Origin: Rickettsiales bacterium
GTDB lineage: Bacteria > Pseudomonadota > Alphaproteobacteria > Rickettsiales > UBA8987
DNA: 64,000 nt
Assembly (NCBI GenBank): GCA_020630095.1
Contig: JAHDCD010000002.1
Location: forward strand, 1 to 64,000
Direction: 5' to 3'
Below, piece by piece: positions 52,814 to 61,616 of this stretch (position 1 is its first letter; each line of letters begins with the position of its first letter). Both the position numbers and the translations under genes were made by a program. A model generated the notes under the pieces. The model saw only the letters and a list, made by a program, of their open reading frames with translations, did not search any database and was not told the origin of the DNA.

Positions 52814-53569
52814 ATGCTTGCGATAATATCACCGGCAAAGAAGTTATTAGAGGAATATGTTCCACGTGAAACATTGAAAACTACGCAACCGCAATTTACA
52901 CAAGAAATAGATAGCCTTGTAGATGAATTAAAATCTTATTCTAAATCAGACGTATCTGATCTAATGAAGCTTTCAGATAAATTATCTGAACTAAATCACA
53001 GTCGTTACCAAAATTATGAAGCACTAGATTCTATACCTGCCGCATTCTGTTTCAGAGGCGATGTTTACACCGGCCTAGATATTGATACGATACCCGAAAA
53101 TACTCTGGGAGGGGTTAATTCACATTTAGCAATTTTATCTGGGCTTTATGGGTTACTTCGTCCATTCGATAATATGAAGCCTTACCGCCTAGAAATGGGG
53201 ACATCTTTAAAAATCGGTAATTATAAGAATCTCTATGAATTCTGGGGTGATAAGATAACAAATGCTATTAATGAAAGGACAAGTGAAGTAGGTGCATCAA
53301 ATGTTATTAACCTAGCGAGTGGTGAATATTTTAAAGCGGTAAAACCTAAACTTCTAAATAAACCACTAATTACTGTAGATTTTAAAGAGAATAAAGATGG
53401 TAACTTCAAAACTATAGGCATTCATGCTAAGCGCGCGCGCGGTTTATTCGCAAGGTATATTATTGATAATGACCTCAACAACCCAGCGGACTTGAAATCA
53501 TTTAATACAGATGGCTATGAGTTTAATAAGAGCCTTTCAGAGCCAGAAAAACTAGTATTTACCAGATGA
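52814..53569 (+). CDS. yaaA: YaaA family protein (peroxide stress, DUF328)
   Basis: YaaA limits free iron and DNA damage during peroxide stress in E. coli and binds DNA. Family blocks: ISPAKKL at the start, FRGDVYTGLDIDTI, ILSGLYGLLRPFD..KPYRLEMGT, NLASGEYFKAV and the late IHAKRARGLFARYII. Length is 251. A parS-like site near the N-terminus is read as VPRET. It overlaps recF by four bases, which fits a DNA-protection role. Confidence 0.95.
   Translation: MLAIISPAKKLLEEYVPRETLKTTQPQFTQEIDSLVDELKSYSKSDVSDLMKLSDKLSELNHSRYQNYEALDSIPAAFCFRGDVYTGLDIDTIPENTLGGVNSHLAILSGLYGLLRPFDNMKPYRLEMGTSLKIGNYKNLYEFWGDKITNAINERTSEVGASNVINLASGEYFKAVKPKLLNKPLITVDFKENKDGNFKTIGIHAKRARGLFARYIIDNDLNNPADLKSFNTDGYEFNKSLSEPEKLVFTR
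52858..52873. promoter_or_regulatory. parS-like site 10 (in yaaA)
   Basis: TGTTCCACGTGAAACA, one difference from the canonical palindrome and a form known from alphaproteobacterial parS. It is read as VPRET. Confidence 0.78.
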
Positions 53570-54636
53570 GTAATTACTTATGTAAATTCAACCAGTTAGT
53601 TCTAGATAACTTTCGTAATTTCACGAACCTGAGCCTTAATTTAGACTCAACTAATATTAAAGTAATTGTTGGCAAGAACGGGTTAGGCAAAACTAATTTA
53701 CTTGAGGCCATTTCTTTATTCGCCGCAGGGCGTGGTTTGCGCAGTGCAAAATTATCTGAAATTCAGAATATAAATAACCCTAAAAGGGACTGGGTTCTTT
53801 TTGCCCAAATTAATTCCCGCCAAGGCGAGGTTAAAATTGGTACATCGCATATTAAAGGCAAAGATAAGCGCATTATCAGGATAGATAGCACTGACCTTAA
53901 AACAAACTCACAGCTACAAGAGTATCTCTCTATCTTTTACATTACGCCTGCGTTGGATATGGTATTCCATAGCTCTACCGCAAGGCGCGAACTGCTGGAT
54001 AATCTGGTTTCTAATTACTATCCAAACCACTCAGAGCTATTAAGTAATTTTGATAAGTTAAAGTCTGAACGCCGTGTGCTACTTTATAAAAGTGCAGATG
54101 AAATATGGTTAAAGAATATTGAATCTCAGATGGCCAATATTGCCCTAGATATTACCGCTAATAGAGTAGGACTTATTGACCATTTAAATGCACTTAATTT
54201 AGATAATTTACCTAAAGCTAATTATAAACTTTCCGGCTGGCTGGAAGATAATCTAACAATAGAGCAATATACCCTAAAACTAGCTGAAAGCAGGGACTCT
54301 GACAAGCAAACAGGGCGCACAAACTATGGCCCGCATAGGAGCGCTTTTGAAGTTATACACGAGGCAAAGAATGCCCAAGCACAACAATGTAGTACTGGCG
54401 AACAAAAAAGTCTCCTATTGGCACTAATAATCGCCGCTGTAAAGATATATCAGGATATCTACGAAGCCTCACCAATTTTACTTTTAGATGAGGTAATTGC
54501 ACATATAGATGAAACCAAACGCGAGCAGTTATTCAAAGATTTAATAGCATTAAACTGCCAGTGTTTCTTAACTGGAGTAGATGAAGAATTCTTTACACCG
54601 CTAAAAGAGAATGCTGAATTTATAAGACTAGGTTAA
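53566..54636 (+). CDS. recF: DNA replication and repair protein RecF
   Basis: RecF is an SMC-like ATPase acting with RecO and RecR at gapped DNA. Walker A is VGKNGLGKTNLLEAI (about residues 35-49), the ABC signature is STGEQKSLLLAL, and Walker B is ILLLDEVIAHID. Length is 356. It is usually linked to dnaN and gyrB; here it follows yaaA, and neither dnaA nor dnaN is in the window. Its stop overlaps the convergent lipoprotein gene by four bases. Confidence 0.95.
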   Translation: MSNYLCKFNQLVLDNFRNFTNLSLNLDSTNIKVIVGKNGLGKTNLLEAISLFAAGRGLRSAKLSEIQNINNPKRDWVLFAQINSRQGEVKIGTSHIKGKDKRIIRIDSTDLKTNSQLQEYLSIFYITPALDMVFHSSTARRELLDNLVSNYYPNHSELLSNFDKLKSERRVLLYKSADEIWLKNIESQMANIALDITANRVGLIDHLNALNLDNLPKANYKLSGWLEDNLTIEQYTLKLAESRDSDKQTGRTNYGPHRSAFEVIHEAKNAQAQQCSTGEQKSLLLALIIAAVKIYQDIYEASPILLLDEVIAHIDETKREQLFKDLIALNCQCFLTGVDEEFFTPLKENAEFIRLG

Positions 54637-54860
54637 TCATTATCATCATCTTCTTCTCTACCCAACTGTCTTTCTAACTCTTCTACCCTATCTTCTAGGC
54701 GCTCTTCATAAGCTTCCCAATATTCTTCAAAATATGGGCTTTCCTCTTTTTTACTGCATTTTGGATTGTCAGTAATACATGCGGCCCCTAAAAGCGAGCC
54801 AATAACTATGCAAGATTGTAGTGATAAACACACAAATAATATGGACAAAAGTTTTATCAT
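54633..54860 (-). CDS. Small acidic lipoprotein
   Basis: A 75-residue protein whose signal ends L-Q-S-C, with the lipidated cysteine near C17. A strongly charged coiled-coil-like tail (EERLEDRVEELERQLGREE) with a final acidic run follows. I do not recognise a family. It is divergent from the 262-residue gene by 18 bases. Confidence 0.6.
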   Translation of the reverse strand: MIKLLSILFVCLSLQSCIVIGSLLGAACITDNPKCSKKEESPYFEEYWEAYEERLEDRVEELERQLGREEDDDND

Positions 54861-54878
54861 ATTTAAGTCTAGTTATAG

Positions 54879-55667
54879 ATGAGTTTAACTCCTAAAACAA
54901 AATTTGAAATAATTATTGATAGTAATATGGGCGGCGATTCTATGTTCGACCTTATTTCTCGTTTATTCGCTAAATATCAGCAGAAGTTCAAGACATTTGA
55001 ATTAGTGCTACCTATGCAATTAATTCTGGAGCGTGGTTATATTGACCCAATTCTTTTCTTCAGAAAATCATTAGAAAACTCTTATTCGGCACTTGCACGC
55101 TTCTATCGTGAGCATCCTTCATGCCTAAGAGTTGCTGAAACAGATATTTCGGATGATTTTATTGAAAGATTTTATCTAAAAGCAATCGAGATAGCTACAG
55201 ACAGATCAGAGCAATTCTGGAAGGACCTAAAAGCATATGTTGATAACATGATAGAAATGTATGGCCACGGTTATGAAGGTAAGCCATTCGAAGATTTAGA
55301 GAATCTAAATTGTTACGAACTTCAGGCATTATACGATTTTCACGAGATTAAGAAACGCCTTAAAGAAGATGAAGAATTCCAAGAGCTTCGTCGTGACTCT
55401 GGCGAGCGCGCAATTCGCTCATATCTCTCTGAAAACCTAGATCCTGAGCGTGCAATGCTTATTCTATCTGACGATAAATTGGCACGTGATTATATACGCG
55501 ATCTACGCCGTAAAACAGGGCATACTATCTTTATACTAGGTTCAGATGGTTTTAATGCGACTTGTAAGAAATTAGAGCTTATACAGCTCTCTAATGGCGA
55601 GATTAGTAAGGTTGAAAGCAAGTGGTCGGACAGGTTAGTAAACGTACTTAATTACGGCTATTGGTAG
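54879..55667 (+). CDS. Protein of unknown function, possibly PIN-like
   Basis: I do not recognise this 262-residue protein. The N-terminal strand FEIIIDSN offers an Asp, the middle is helical and highly charged, and the C-terminal part (ILSDDKLARDYIRDLRRKTGHTIFILGSDGF) has paired acidic residues followed by a strand. This order resembles PIN-like nucleases, but the spacing is unusual. No signal peptide or membrane helix is present. It is alone between a lipoprotein gene and the convergent aroA, whose stop directly abuts its own. Confidence 0.5.
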   Translation: MSLTPKTKFEIIIDSNMGGDSMFDLISRLFAKYQQKFKTFELVLPMQLILERGYIDPILFFRKSLENSYSALARFYREHPSCLRVAETDISDDFIERFYLKAIEIATDRSEQFWKDLKAYVDNMIEMYGHGYEGKPFEDLENLNCYELQALYDFHEIKKRLKEDEEFQELRRDSGERAIRSYLSENLDPERAMLILSDDKLARDYIRDLRRKTGHTIFILGSDGFNATCKKLELIQLSNGEISKVESKWSDRLVNVLNYGYW

Positions 55668-56966
55668 TTAGCTAATATTAGCACCAATTCTATTCATTAA
55701 TCCTACGAAATCAGGGAAAGATGTATTAATATACTGTGCATTATTAACAGTAATCGGCTTCTCAGATTTCAGCCCAGCAATTAAGAAACTCATCGCAATT
55801 CTATGGTCATGATGCGTTTCAATCTCGCATCCACCTGCAACAGATCCACCACCTTGAATGATTAAGTAATCATCACCCATTTCCGCTTCAACGCCAATAG
55901 CAATTATACCATCATATACGGCTTGCAGGCGGTTAGATTCCTTAACTTTTAGCTCTTCAATGCCATTAAATTTACTTGTTCCCGAAGCATATGAACAGGC
56001 AACAGAAAGAATAGGATACTCATCAATCATTGAGGGCGCGCGTTCCGCGGGTACAGAAATACCTTTCAAAGCAGATGATTTAACTAAAATATCAGCTACA
56101 TTTTCGCCGCATTGTTTACGTTCATTTAAGAAGGTAATATCACCCCCCATTTCTTGTAAGGTAATGTAAAGCCCAACGCGATGCTTATTAATGCAAATAT
56201 CTTTTAATAAAACCTCAGAACCCTCTGAAATTAAGGCTGCAACGGCTAAAAATGCTGCAGATGAAGGATCTGCGGGTACGTCAAATTCTTGAGCCTCCAA
56301 ATGTTGATAGCCCTTTATAGATATTTTATTCCCTTCCGTTTTAATATCCGCGCCCATGCTTTGTAACATAAGTTCCGTATGGTCACGCGTTGGCTTAGGT
56401 TCAATAACACTCGTTATGCCATCAGTATTTAAACCGGCCAATAGAATCGCAGATTTCACCTGAGCGGATGCCACGGGTAATTCATACTCAATCGGCATAA
56501 TATCTTTAAAACCCTTGGCAGTAAGTGGTAAACGACCACCTTCTTGGGCTTCAAAATTAACTCCCATTTTCTCTAGCGGAGTCATAACGCGGCGCATAGG
56601 GCGCGAACGCAATGAATCATCGCCAGTAAATATAGTATCAAACTCGTATGAAGATACTAAGCCCATCAACAAGCGCACACCAGTGCCCGAATTACCACAA
56701 TCAATAATATTTGTAGGAGCCTGCAAGCCACCTACACCAAGCCCATTAATTGTGTATGAACCTTTGTCAGTATTTTCAATTTCAACACCAAGCGTTTGCA
56801 ATGCTTTACCTGTGTTAAGTACATCTTCGCCCTCCAAAAGCCCTGAAATTCTAGATTTACCCATTCCTTGTGAGCCTAGAATTAATGCCCTGTGCGAGAT
56901 AGATTTATCCGAAGGTACTCTAACTTCACCCTTCAATGCACCTGTTTTATTTGCTGTTAGCTTCAT
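55668..56966 (-). CDS. aroA: 3-phosphoshikimate 1-carboxyvinyltransferase (EPSP synthase)
   Basis: AroA adds PEP to shikimate-3-phosphate. The VPSDKSISHRALILGS start, the PEP-site region NCGNSGTGVRLLMG (N-G-x-G-T form), LRSRPMRRVMTPLEKMG and VKESNRL are all present. Length is 432. It overlaps the small membrane gene upstream by 20 bases. With aroE it shows a working shikimate pathway. Confidence 0.97.
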   Translation of the reverse strand: MKLTANKTGALKGEVRVPSDKSISHRALILGSQGMGKSRISGLLEGEDVLNTGKALQTLGVEIENTDKGSYTINGLGVGGLQAPTNIIDCGNSGTGVRLLMGLVSSYEFDTIFTGDDSLRSRPMRRVMTPLEKMGVNFEAQEGGRLPLTAKGFKDIMPIEYELPVASAQVKSAILLAGLNTDGITSVIEPKPTRDHTELMLQSMGADIKTEGNKISIKGYQHLEAQEFDVPADPSSAAFLAVAALISEGSEVLLKDICINKHRVGLYITLQEMGGDITFLNERKQCGENVADILVKSSALKGISVPAERAPSMIDEYPILSVACSYASGTSKFNGIEELKVKESNRLQAVYDGIIAIGVEAEMGDDYLIIQGGGSVAGGCEIETHHDHRIAMSFLIAGLKSEKPITVNNAQYINTSFPDFVGLMNRIGANIS

Positions 56967-57219
56967 CTTCTTTTAATAAATTAACGCCTAAACCATAGAG
57001 TGAAATTGATATCCACACAACCTCAATAATGAATGAAGACAGGTTAAAATTATACATTAACGACACCATTATTAACCCTGGGCCTATTATGTTGTATAAC
57101 TGGTACTTTATAGAGCGCCCTCGCAATTTACCACGTTGTAACAGGAAATAAGAGTAAACAATAAGAGCCACTCCAACATTTCCAACTAAGTCATACCATT
57201 CATATGTAAAATTTTCCAT
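56947..57219 (-). CDS. CBU_0592-like small membrane protein
   Basis: A 90-residue protein with three hydrophobic helices (about 12-28, 42-60 and 64-82). The GVALIVYSYFLLQRGKL segment, an N-x-x-G-P turn and FIIEVVWISISLYGL match the CBU_0592-type family of unknown function. It lies upstream of aroA and overlaps it by 20 bases. It is divergent from the gapR-like gene. Confidence 0.75.
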   Translation of the reverse strand: MENFTYEWYDLVGNVGVALIVYSYFLLQRGKLRGRSIKYQLYNIIGPGLIMVSLMYNFNLSSFIIEVVWISISLYGLGVNLLKEDEANSK

Positions 57220-57284
57220 CTTCCGCTTGAATAATTATGGTGGAAGCTATATTGCTATTTAGCTAATAACAAGGAATTAAAATT

Positions 57285-57560
57285 ATGGTAGAATTTGCAC
57301 AGAAAGAAGAAAACTATTCAGATAATTATGGTGGCGTATCAGGTGATAAGTTACGTCAGTTCATTGACAAAATTGAGCATTTAGAGAATCAAAAGGCAGA
57401 TATCGCTGAAGAAGTGCGTGAAATATATAAGCATGCTAAACACGAAGGTTTTGATCCTAAAATTGTTCGTAAAGTAGTATCACTTCGTAAGAAAGAAACT
57501 TCTGAGCGTGAAGAAGAACAGATACTTCTAGATATCTACTTAAAAGCCTTAGGTATGTAG
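57285..57560 (+). CDS. gapR: GapR-type DUF2312 nucleoid protein
   Basis: A 91-residue coiled-coil protein with the DUF2312/UPF0335 core: SGDKLRQFIDKIEHLENQK, then KHAKHEGFDPKIVRKVVSLRKK and a C-terminal LDIYLKALGM. In Caulobacter, GapR is an essential nucleoid protein that clamps overtwisted AT-rich DNA near the origin and ahead of forks. An AAGGA ribosome-binding motif stands about 11 bases before the ATG. Its position 18 kb from the probable oriC is consistent with, but does not prove, that role. Confidence 0.9.
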   Translation: MVEFAQKEENYSDNYGGVSGDKLRQFIDKIEHLENQKADIAEEVREIYKHAKHEGFDPKIVRKVVSLRKKETSEREEEQILLDIYLKALGM

Positions 57561-57569
57561 TTCATCCAA

Positions 57570-57735
57570 TAAAAAAGGGTGACCGAAATCACCCTTGGAG
57601 AATTATGGAAACAACTAAACTTTTACCTTAAATTAAGCTCGGCTACTTAACCAACAAGCCAAGTGTAGAACCACTTCTACCCAAACCCAATTAATGTTTA
57701 TAGTTTCACTATACCACAATTTTAAGTTCCAATAA
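57570..57735 (-). ncRNA. Candidate small RNA on the minus strand
   Basis: At 57575-57596 a perfect AAGGGTGA/TCACCCTT hairpin has its U-run only on the minus strand (plus-strand A-run 57571-57576), so it terminates minus-strand transcription. The upstream minus-strand gene already has its own terminator at 57780-57808. Between the two, minus-strand sequence holds GTAGAA-GTGG-TTCTAC and GGCT...AGCC hairpins and a TATAGT-like -10 near 57710. A transcript of about 130-140 bases is plausible. Alternatively, the hairpin simply serves gapR. Confidence 0.35.
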
Positions 57736-57779
57736 AGAGAAAAGTTTACAAATAATAGAAAAAACTTTCCACATATAAG

Positions 57780-57808
57780 AAAAAAGGGGCTTGAAGCCCC
57801 TTTTTTTT
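57780..57808 (-). terminator. Terminator of the response regulator gene
   Basis: AAAAAAGGGGC-TTGAA-GCCCCTTTTTT is symmetrical and can act on both strands. It lies 18 bases after the response regulator stop codon on the minus strand. Confidence 0.9.
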
Positions 57809-57825
57809 AAATATTATTGGATTAA

Positions 57826-58683
57826 TTAGAACTTATACATTTTACAGCGGATTGTTTTACCACTTGCATCAAATTCGATATCATCGAACTTAGTAAAATA
57901 TTTTGGGCTTTCAGTTTCCGTATAATCACGCCAGTTAAACTTGCGTCCTTCGTGAGTTACAGAAATCTCATCATATCTATTAGTGCGGATTAAATTAATA
58001 CTAACAGACCTATGCCTACGCTCACTGGAACGTGCGCGGTCATTAATCTCTTCTTCCCATTTGCCTTGCTCTAACAAAATTTCGCGTTCTGCCTTTGTAA
58101 GACCAACATTACCATATTGAATAGCATCAACTAGAAGCTCGCCAATGGCGCCCTCTTTACTTTCAGATAAGCCAAAATATTCTACAATAGAATGCTTAAC
58201 CTGTAATGCCTTAGAGATTGTTTTAAGCTTTAAATTAATTGAGCCATAAGTTTCATTAGGCTTCTTACGAGTAACAATTACATCAGCTTCTTTAACTCGC
58301 GCATTAAGTACAGACTCTATCGCAGCCACTAAATCTTTCTTAGTAAATGGTTTTGTAATATAGCTCGCAGCACCAAGCTCTAACGAAGATTGAATATCTT
58401 CTTCACCAATAGATGCTGTTTGCATAATAACTGGAATACCAGCTAATGAACCGCATTTTTTAATACGACTTAAGCACTCATCACCATCCATTACTGGCAT
58501 CATTTTATCTAATAGAACAAGGTCGTACCTTGAAGGTCTATCATTAAGTGCAAGTAGCGCATCGCCGCCATTGGTAACGCAATCTACCATATGACCTTCA
58601 CGCGTAAGTGATGTTGCTAGAATTTCTAAATTAAGTGGATCGTCGTCCACTGCAAGAATTGATAAATTATTATCTGTGTTCAT
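57826..58683 (-). CDS. Response regulator with a degenerate RsbW/HATPase-like output domain
   Basis: Residues about 8-125 form a receiver domain with the acidic pair in VDDDP, the phospho-acceptor Asp in LLDKMMPVMDG and the lysine in YITKPF. The C-terminal part has a recognisable N-box (GAIGELLVDAIQYGN) and later EGRKFNWRDY, the position where RsbW-like kinases have a D-x-G-x-GF-W-R box. The D and second G are changed and the G-R-G-I lid is missing, so ATP binding is doubtful. I choose the ATG at 58683 because a strong GGAGG lies six bases upstream. No histidine kinase is adjacent. Confidence 0.8.
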   Translation of the reverse strand: MNTDNNLSILAVDDDPLNLEILATSLTREGHMVDCVTNGGDALLALNDRPSRYDLVLLDKMMPVMDGDECLSRIKKCGSLAGIPVIMQTASIGEEDIQSSLELGAASYITKPFTKKDLVAAIESVLNARVKEADVIVTRKKPNETYGSINLKLKTISKALQVKHSIVEYFGLSESKEGAIGELLVDAIQYGNVGLTKAEREILLEQGKWEEEINDRARSSERRHRSVSINLIRTNRYDEISVTHEGRKFNWRDYTETESPKYFTKFDDIEFDASGKTIRCKMYKF

Positions 58684-58834
58684 TTTAACCTCCAAAATGA
58701 TATACCCCTTTTAAATATGTTTAACCAAAAAACATATCTCCACTAACTAATGTAACATAAAATGGTTAACAAAGTGTTAACAAACCGCAAGGAATAACGC
58801 ACAAAACCAACAAAATTTAGTTAATAAAATTAAC

Positions 58835-59956
58835 CTATTTAAACAGATTACTTATCTTGTCCATCCATGAATCAGATTCAGGATTAGTCTTAGTACCAGA
58901 TATGTCGGCGAACTGTTTTAATAAATCTTTCTGTTCACCATTTAAATTTTGAGGCGTCTCAAGCTTAACCTGTACATACATATCACCAAAATTAGATGAT
59001 TGCATAATCGGCATGCCTTTACCTTTAAGTCTAAACTGCGTAGAGGTTTGTGTACCCTTAGGAATAGTAACTTTTGCCTTACCACCATCAATAGTGGGTA
59101 CTTCAATGTCTCCACCCAAAGCCGCTGTAGCAAACGGTAACGGCACCTCACAGGCGATATCCTTCCCTTCGCGTTCAAATATTTGATGCGGCCTAACGCG
59201 GATAAATAAATATAAATCCCCCGCATTTCCACCACGAATGCCAGCCTCACCTTTATCAGAGAGCCTCATGCGTGTACCATCTTCAACGCCCGAAGGTATA
59301 GTAACGTCAAGGCTAGACTCTTTATACGTTCTGCCTGAACCGCCACATGAATTACATTTTTCTTTAATAATTTGCCCTGCACCAGAGCATGAAGTACATG
59401 CACGCTCAACTGCAAAGAAACCTTGTTGCATACGTACTGCGCCAGCACCGCCACAAGTACCACAAGTTTCAACATCTTTGCCACCTTTACCATCGCATGG
59501 TGAGCAAGATGAATAAGTTTTATATTTTATATTTTGTTTCTTACCATCATAAGCTTCTTCTAGGCTCATCGCTATATCATAACGAATATCCGAACCTGCT
59601 TGTCCCATAGACTGCCTAGAGCGTCCACCGCCACGGCCTCCACCTTGTGAGCCACCAAATAGTTCATCAAAAATATCACCGAAACCGCCAGCTCCACCAC
59701 CGCCAAATCCGCCGAAGCCACCAGCTCCGCCACCACCATTTAAACCATCAGCACCAAACTGATCATAACGCGAACGTTTTTCATCATCTTTTAAAACGTC
59801 ATACGCGGCATTAATTTCTTTAAATTTCTCTTCCGATTTAGAGTCGCCCTTATTCTTATCGGGGTGATGTTTAATCGCTAACTTCTTATAGGCCTTCTTA
59901 AGCTCATCTTTTGAAGCTCCTTTATTAACGCCCAATATTTCATATAAATCTTTCAT
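58835..59956 (-). CDS. dnaJ: Chaperone DnaJ (Hsp40)
   Basis: DnaJ is the co-chaperone that stimulates DnaK. The J domain has the HPD motif in [10 protein letters not shown] (about residues 30-39). A Gly/Phe-rich linker follows, then four C-x-x-C-x-G-x-G zinc repeats (about 150-210) and the C-terminal substrate domains. Length is 373. It is far from dnaK (46 kb). The upstream region holds the block shared with atpD and the PfpI-like gene; I see no clear RpoH promoter there, unlike dnaK. Confidence 0.98.
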   Translation of the reverse strand: MKDLYEILGVNKGASKDELKKAYKKLAIKHHPDKNKGDSKSEEKFKEINAAYDVLKDDEKRSRYDQFGADGLNGGGGAGGFGGFGGGGAGGFGDIFDELFGGSQGGGRGGGRSRQSMGQAGSDIRYDIAMSLEEAYDGKKQNIKYKTYSSCSPCDGKGGKDVETCGTCGGAGAVRMQQGFFAVERACTSCSGAGQIIKEKCNSCGGSGRTYKESSLDVTIPSGVEDGTRMRLSDKGEAGIRGGNAGDLYLFIRVRPHQIFEREGKDIACEVPLPFATAALGGDIEVPTIDGGKAKVTIPKGTQTSTQFRLKGKGMPIMQSSNFGDMYVQVKLETPQNLNGEQKDLLKQFADISGTKTNPESDSWMDKISNLFK

Positions 59957-60022
59957 AAGTTCAAAACCAGATGGCTTACTATATAGTTAATAATGGCTTT
60001 TTATTCAACTAATTAACCAAGA

Positions 60023-60196
60023 TTCTCAAATATAGAATCATCAAAATCGCTCAAAAAATAATATTTTCTAGCCTGTTATGTTAAAAATCCTTATATTTCA
60101 ATGGTAGATGGGATGAATCCTACAAAAAACAGCCATAAAAACATTAAAAAACTAACAAAAAACAGCAAAAAACGTCAATTTTTGAACATTTTTTAC
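60023..60196 (-). promoter_or_regulatory. Shared upstream block, copy C (dnaJ)
   Basis: On the plus strand: TTCTCAAATATAGAA (60023-60037), then ATATTTTCTA (60061-60070), AAATCCTTATATTTCAA (60085-60101), and A-rich words with AACAGCAAAAAACGTCAATT (about 60156-60180). Read toward dnaJ (minus strand), order and spacing follow copies A and B. The block lies about 65-240 bases upstream of the dnaJ ATG. Confidence 0.6.
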
Positions 60197-60204
60197 TAGA
60201 AATT

Positions 60205-60315
60205 CGTCATTGCGAGCCTTCGTAAGAGGGCGCGGCAATCTATCTATTACTGAATGTTCCAGAATTATTCTTTAAGAATTGATGGATTGCTTCGTCGCTT
60301 CACTCCTCACAATTA
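60205..60315. repeat. Palindromic repeat, family 2, upstream of dnaJ
   Basis: CGTCATTGCGAGCC at the left end and CGCTTCACTCCTCACAATTA at the right end form a decayed inverted pair. Inside are CGGCAATCTATC and GATGGATTGCTTCG. The right end has lost the usual GACG, so this copy is older or partly deleted. It abuts copy C of the shared upstream block. Confidence 0.85.
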
Positions 60316-60380
60316 CTATAAACTTACAATATAATCATTCTTTCGGAAGGTGGTAAATAGTAACTAAAAAAGGAACAATC

Positions 60381-60410
60381 TTAAACATTTCTTAACCATC
60401 TTTCTATAAT
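60381..60410 (+). promoter_or_regulatory. Promoter of the 383-residue gene
   Basis: TTAAAC (60381-60386), an 18-base spacer and a perfect TATAAT (60405-60410) stand nine bases before the GTG at 60420. The leader would be only about two bases, so the mRNA is probably leaderless or nearly so. Confidence 0.55.
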
Positions 60411-60419
60411 ATAGGGCTA

Positions 60420-61571
60420 GTGACTAAACCATCAAAAATAAACCCTGAAGATTACTTCATTGTACGAGCAAAAGAAGGTGAGCCTAATCCTTACACTCAA
60501 CATGAGGGTTACGGATATTTCTTAGCACATGTACTAGATCAGTTAGCTACAGAACATATAGAAAACGCTGAAGATCTTGTTAGAGCAGTAGCCTTTTATA
60601 TGAGTAATGTCGCTGAGCAACCAAGAAAGATGTCTGGTAATGAGCAGAATGGTGACTACTTATTGGAAAGTCTTCCAGAAGAAATTAAACAGAGGTGGGA
60701 AACAAATTATTCTAACTTAGAATCAGATGGATTTGCAATGAGTAGGCTGTTTGGTTCTGCGTATGACATTGACTTTGGCTATTTAGGGGTTGAGCATATT
60801 GCATTAACAGAATCTCATGATGCGCATAGAGATTTTACTTACTGCCAAAAGAACTTTGTAACAGGGATCTGCAAGAAAAAGGCTAATTCTCATGGATACA
60901 GAGGCTATAAAGCCATAGTTGATAGAAACATTGGAGATAAAGTCGATCTTGAGAAAGAGTCCATAACTTTCTCATATAAAGTGCCAAATAAAGATACAGA
61001 ATTAGAACTTATGACTATAGGCGATTCTGATAATTTAGAGGATAAAATAGCAGATGGTTATATATTTTACTATACTTCCGGTGATACTTTTAGACCTAGT
61101 GAAGTAATAAAAAAGCATGAGGCATTCATCTTTTTACATCCAGTTTGTGACAAGCAATTTATGCATAATCTATACACATGTATAGATCCTTTATTAAAAG
61201 TAGTTCTTGATGAAAACAATAATCATTCATTAGAAGAAAAAACCGAAGCATTAGCAGATATTTTTTGGCTTGATGCACAAGCAACACCAGTTATGCGAGG
61301 TGGTACTGCCCATGCTCATCTTGTTCTTCGTCTCCTTGAACTAATAATAAAACAGCAAGGCTATGATTTTGAGATACCTTTATGCAAAGCGGGAACAGAT
61401 TTATGGGCGGAGGCAGCAACAACTAATGTGGAAACCTTCCGTACGCGCTTTGTTGAAGGCAAATATTTTGAACCAAAAACTCCAACTCAAGCGCCAGCAA
61501 AGCCAAGCGCATTAGAAAAAGTGGCAGATAATAATTTAACTAGAGTAAATAAGGGTTACGTTATTCAATAA
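60420..61571 (+). CDS. Protein of unknown function, possible effector-like C-terminal motif
   Basis: I do not recognise this 383-residue soluble protein as a whole. It has no signal peptide or membrane helix. The region IFWLDAQATPVMRGGTAHAHLVLRLLELIIKQQG is split here as IFWLDAQATPVMRGG then TAHAHLVLRLLEL (about residues 279-307); it recalls a P-x-x-R-G-x-A helix motif I remember from some secreted effectors and toxins, but this is from memory only. The C-terminal 45 residues are Pro/Ala/Lys-rich and look disordered. The start is GTG with a -10 box nine bases upstream. It stands alone before an outer membrane protein gene. Confidence 0.55.
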   Translation: MTKPSKINPEDYFIVRAKEGEPNPYTQHEGYGYFLAHVLDQLATEHIENAEDLVRAVAFYMSNVAEQPRKMSGNEQNGDYLLESLPEEIKQRWETNYSNLESDGFAMSRLFGSAYDIDFGYLGVEHIALTESHDAHRDFTYCQKNFVTGICKKKANSHGYRGYKAIVDRNIGDKVDLEKESITFSYKVPNKDTELELMTIGDSDNLEDKIADGYIFYYTSGDTFRPSEVIKKHEAFIFLHPVCDKQFMHNLYTCIDPLLKVVLDENNNHSLEEKTEALADIFWLDAQATPVMRGGTAHAHLVLRLLELIIKQQGYDFEIPLCKAGTDLWAEAATTNVETFRTRFVEGKYFEPKTPTQAPAKPSALEKVADNNLTRVNKGYVIQ

Positions 61572-61616
61572 TAATCAGTTAACTCTTTTTTAACCTTTAT
61601 CAGGTAATATTTAAGC

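Noticed and set aside
57604-57630. Eight-codon open frame after gapR as a leader peptide
   Set aside because: It is too short to support, has no ribosome-binding site and no regulated gene follows.
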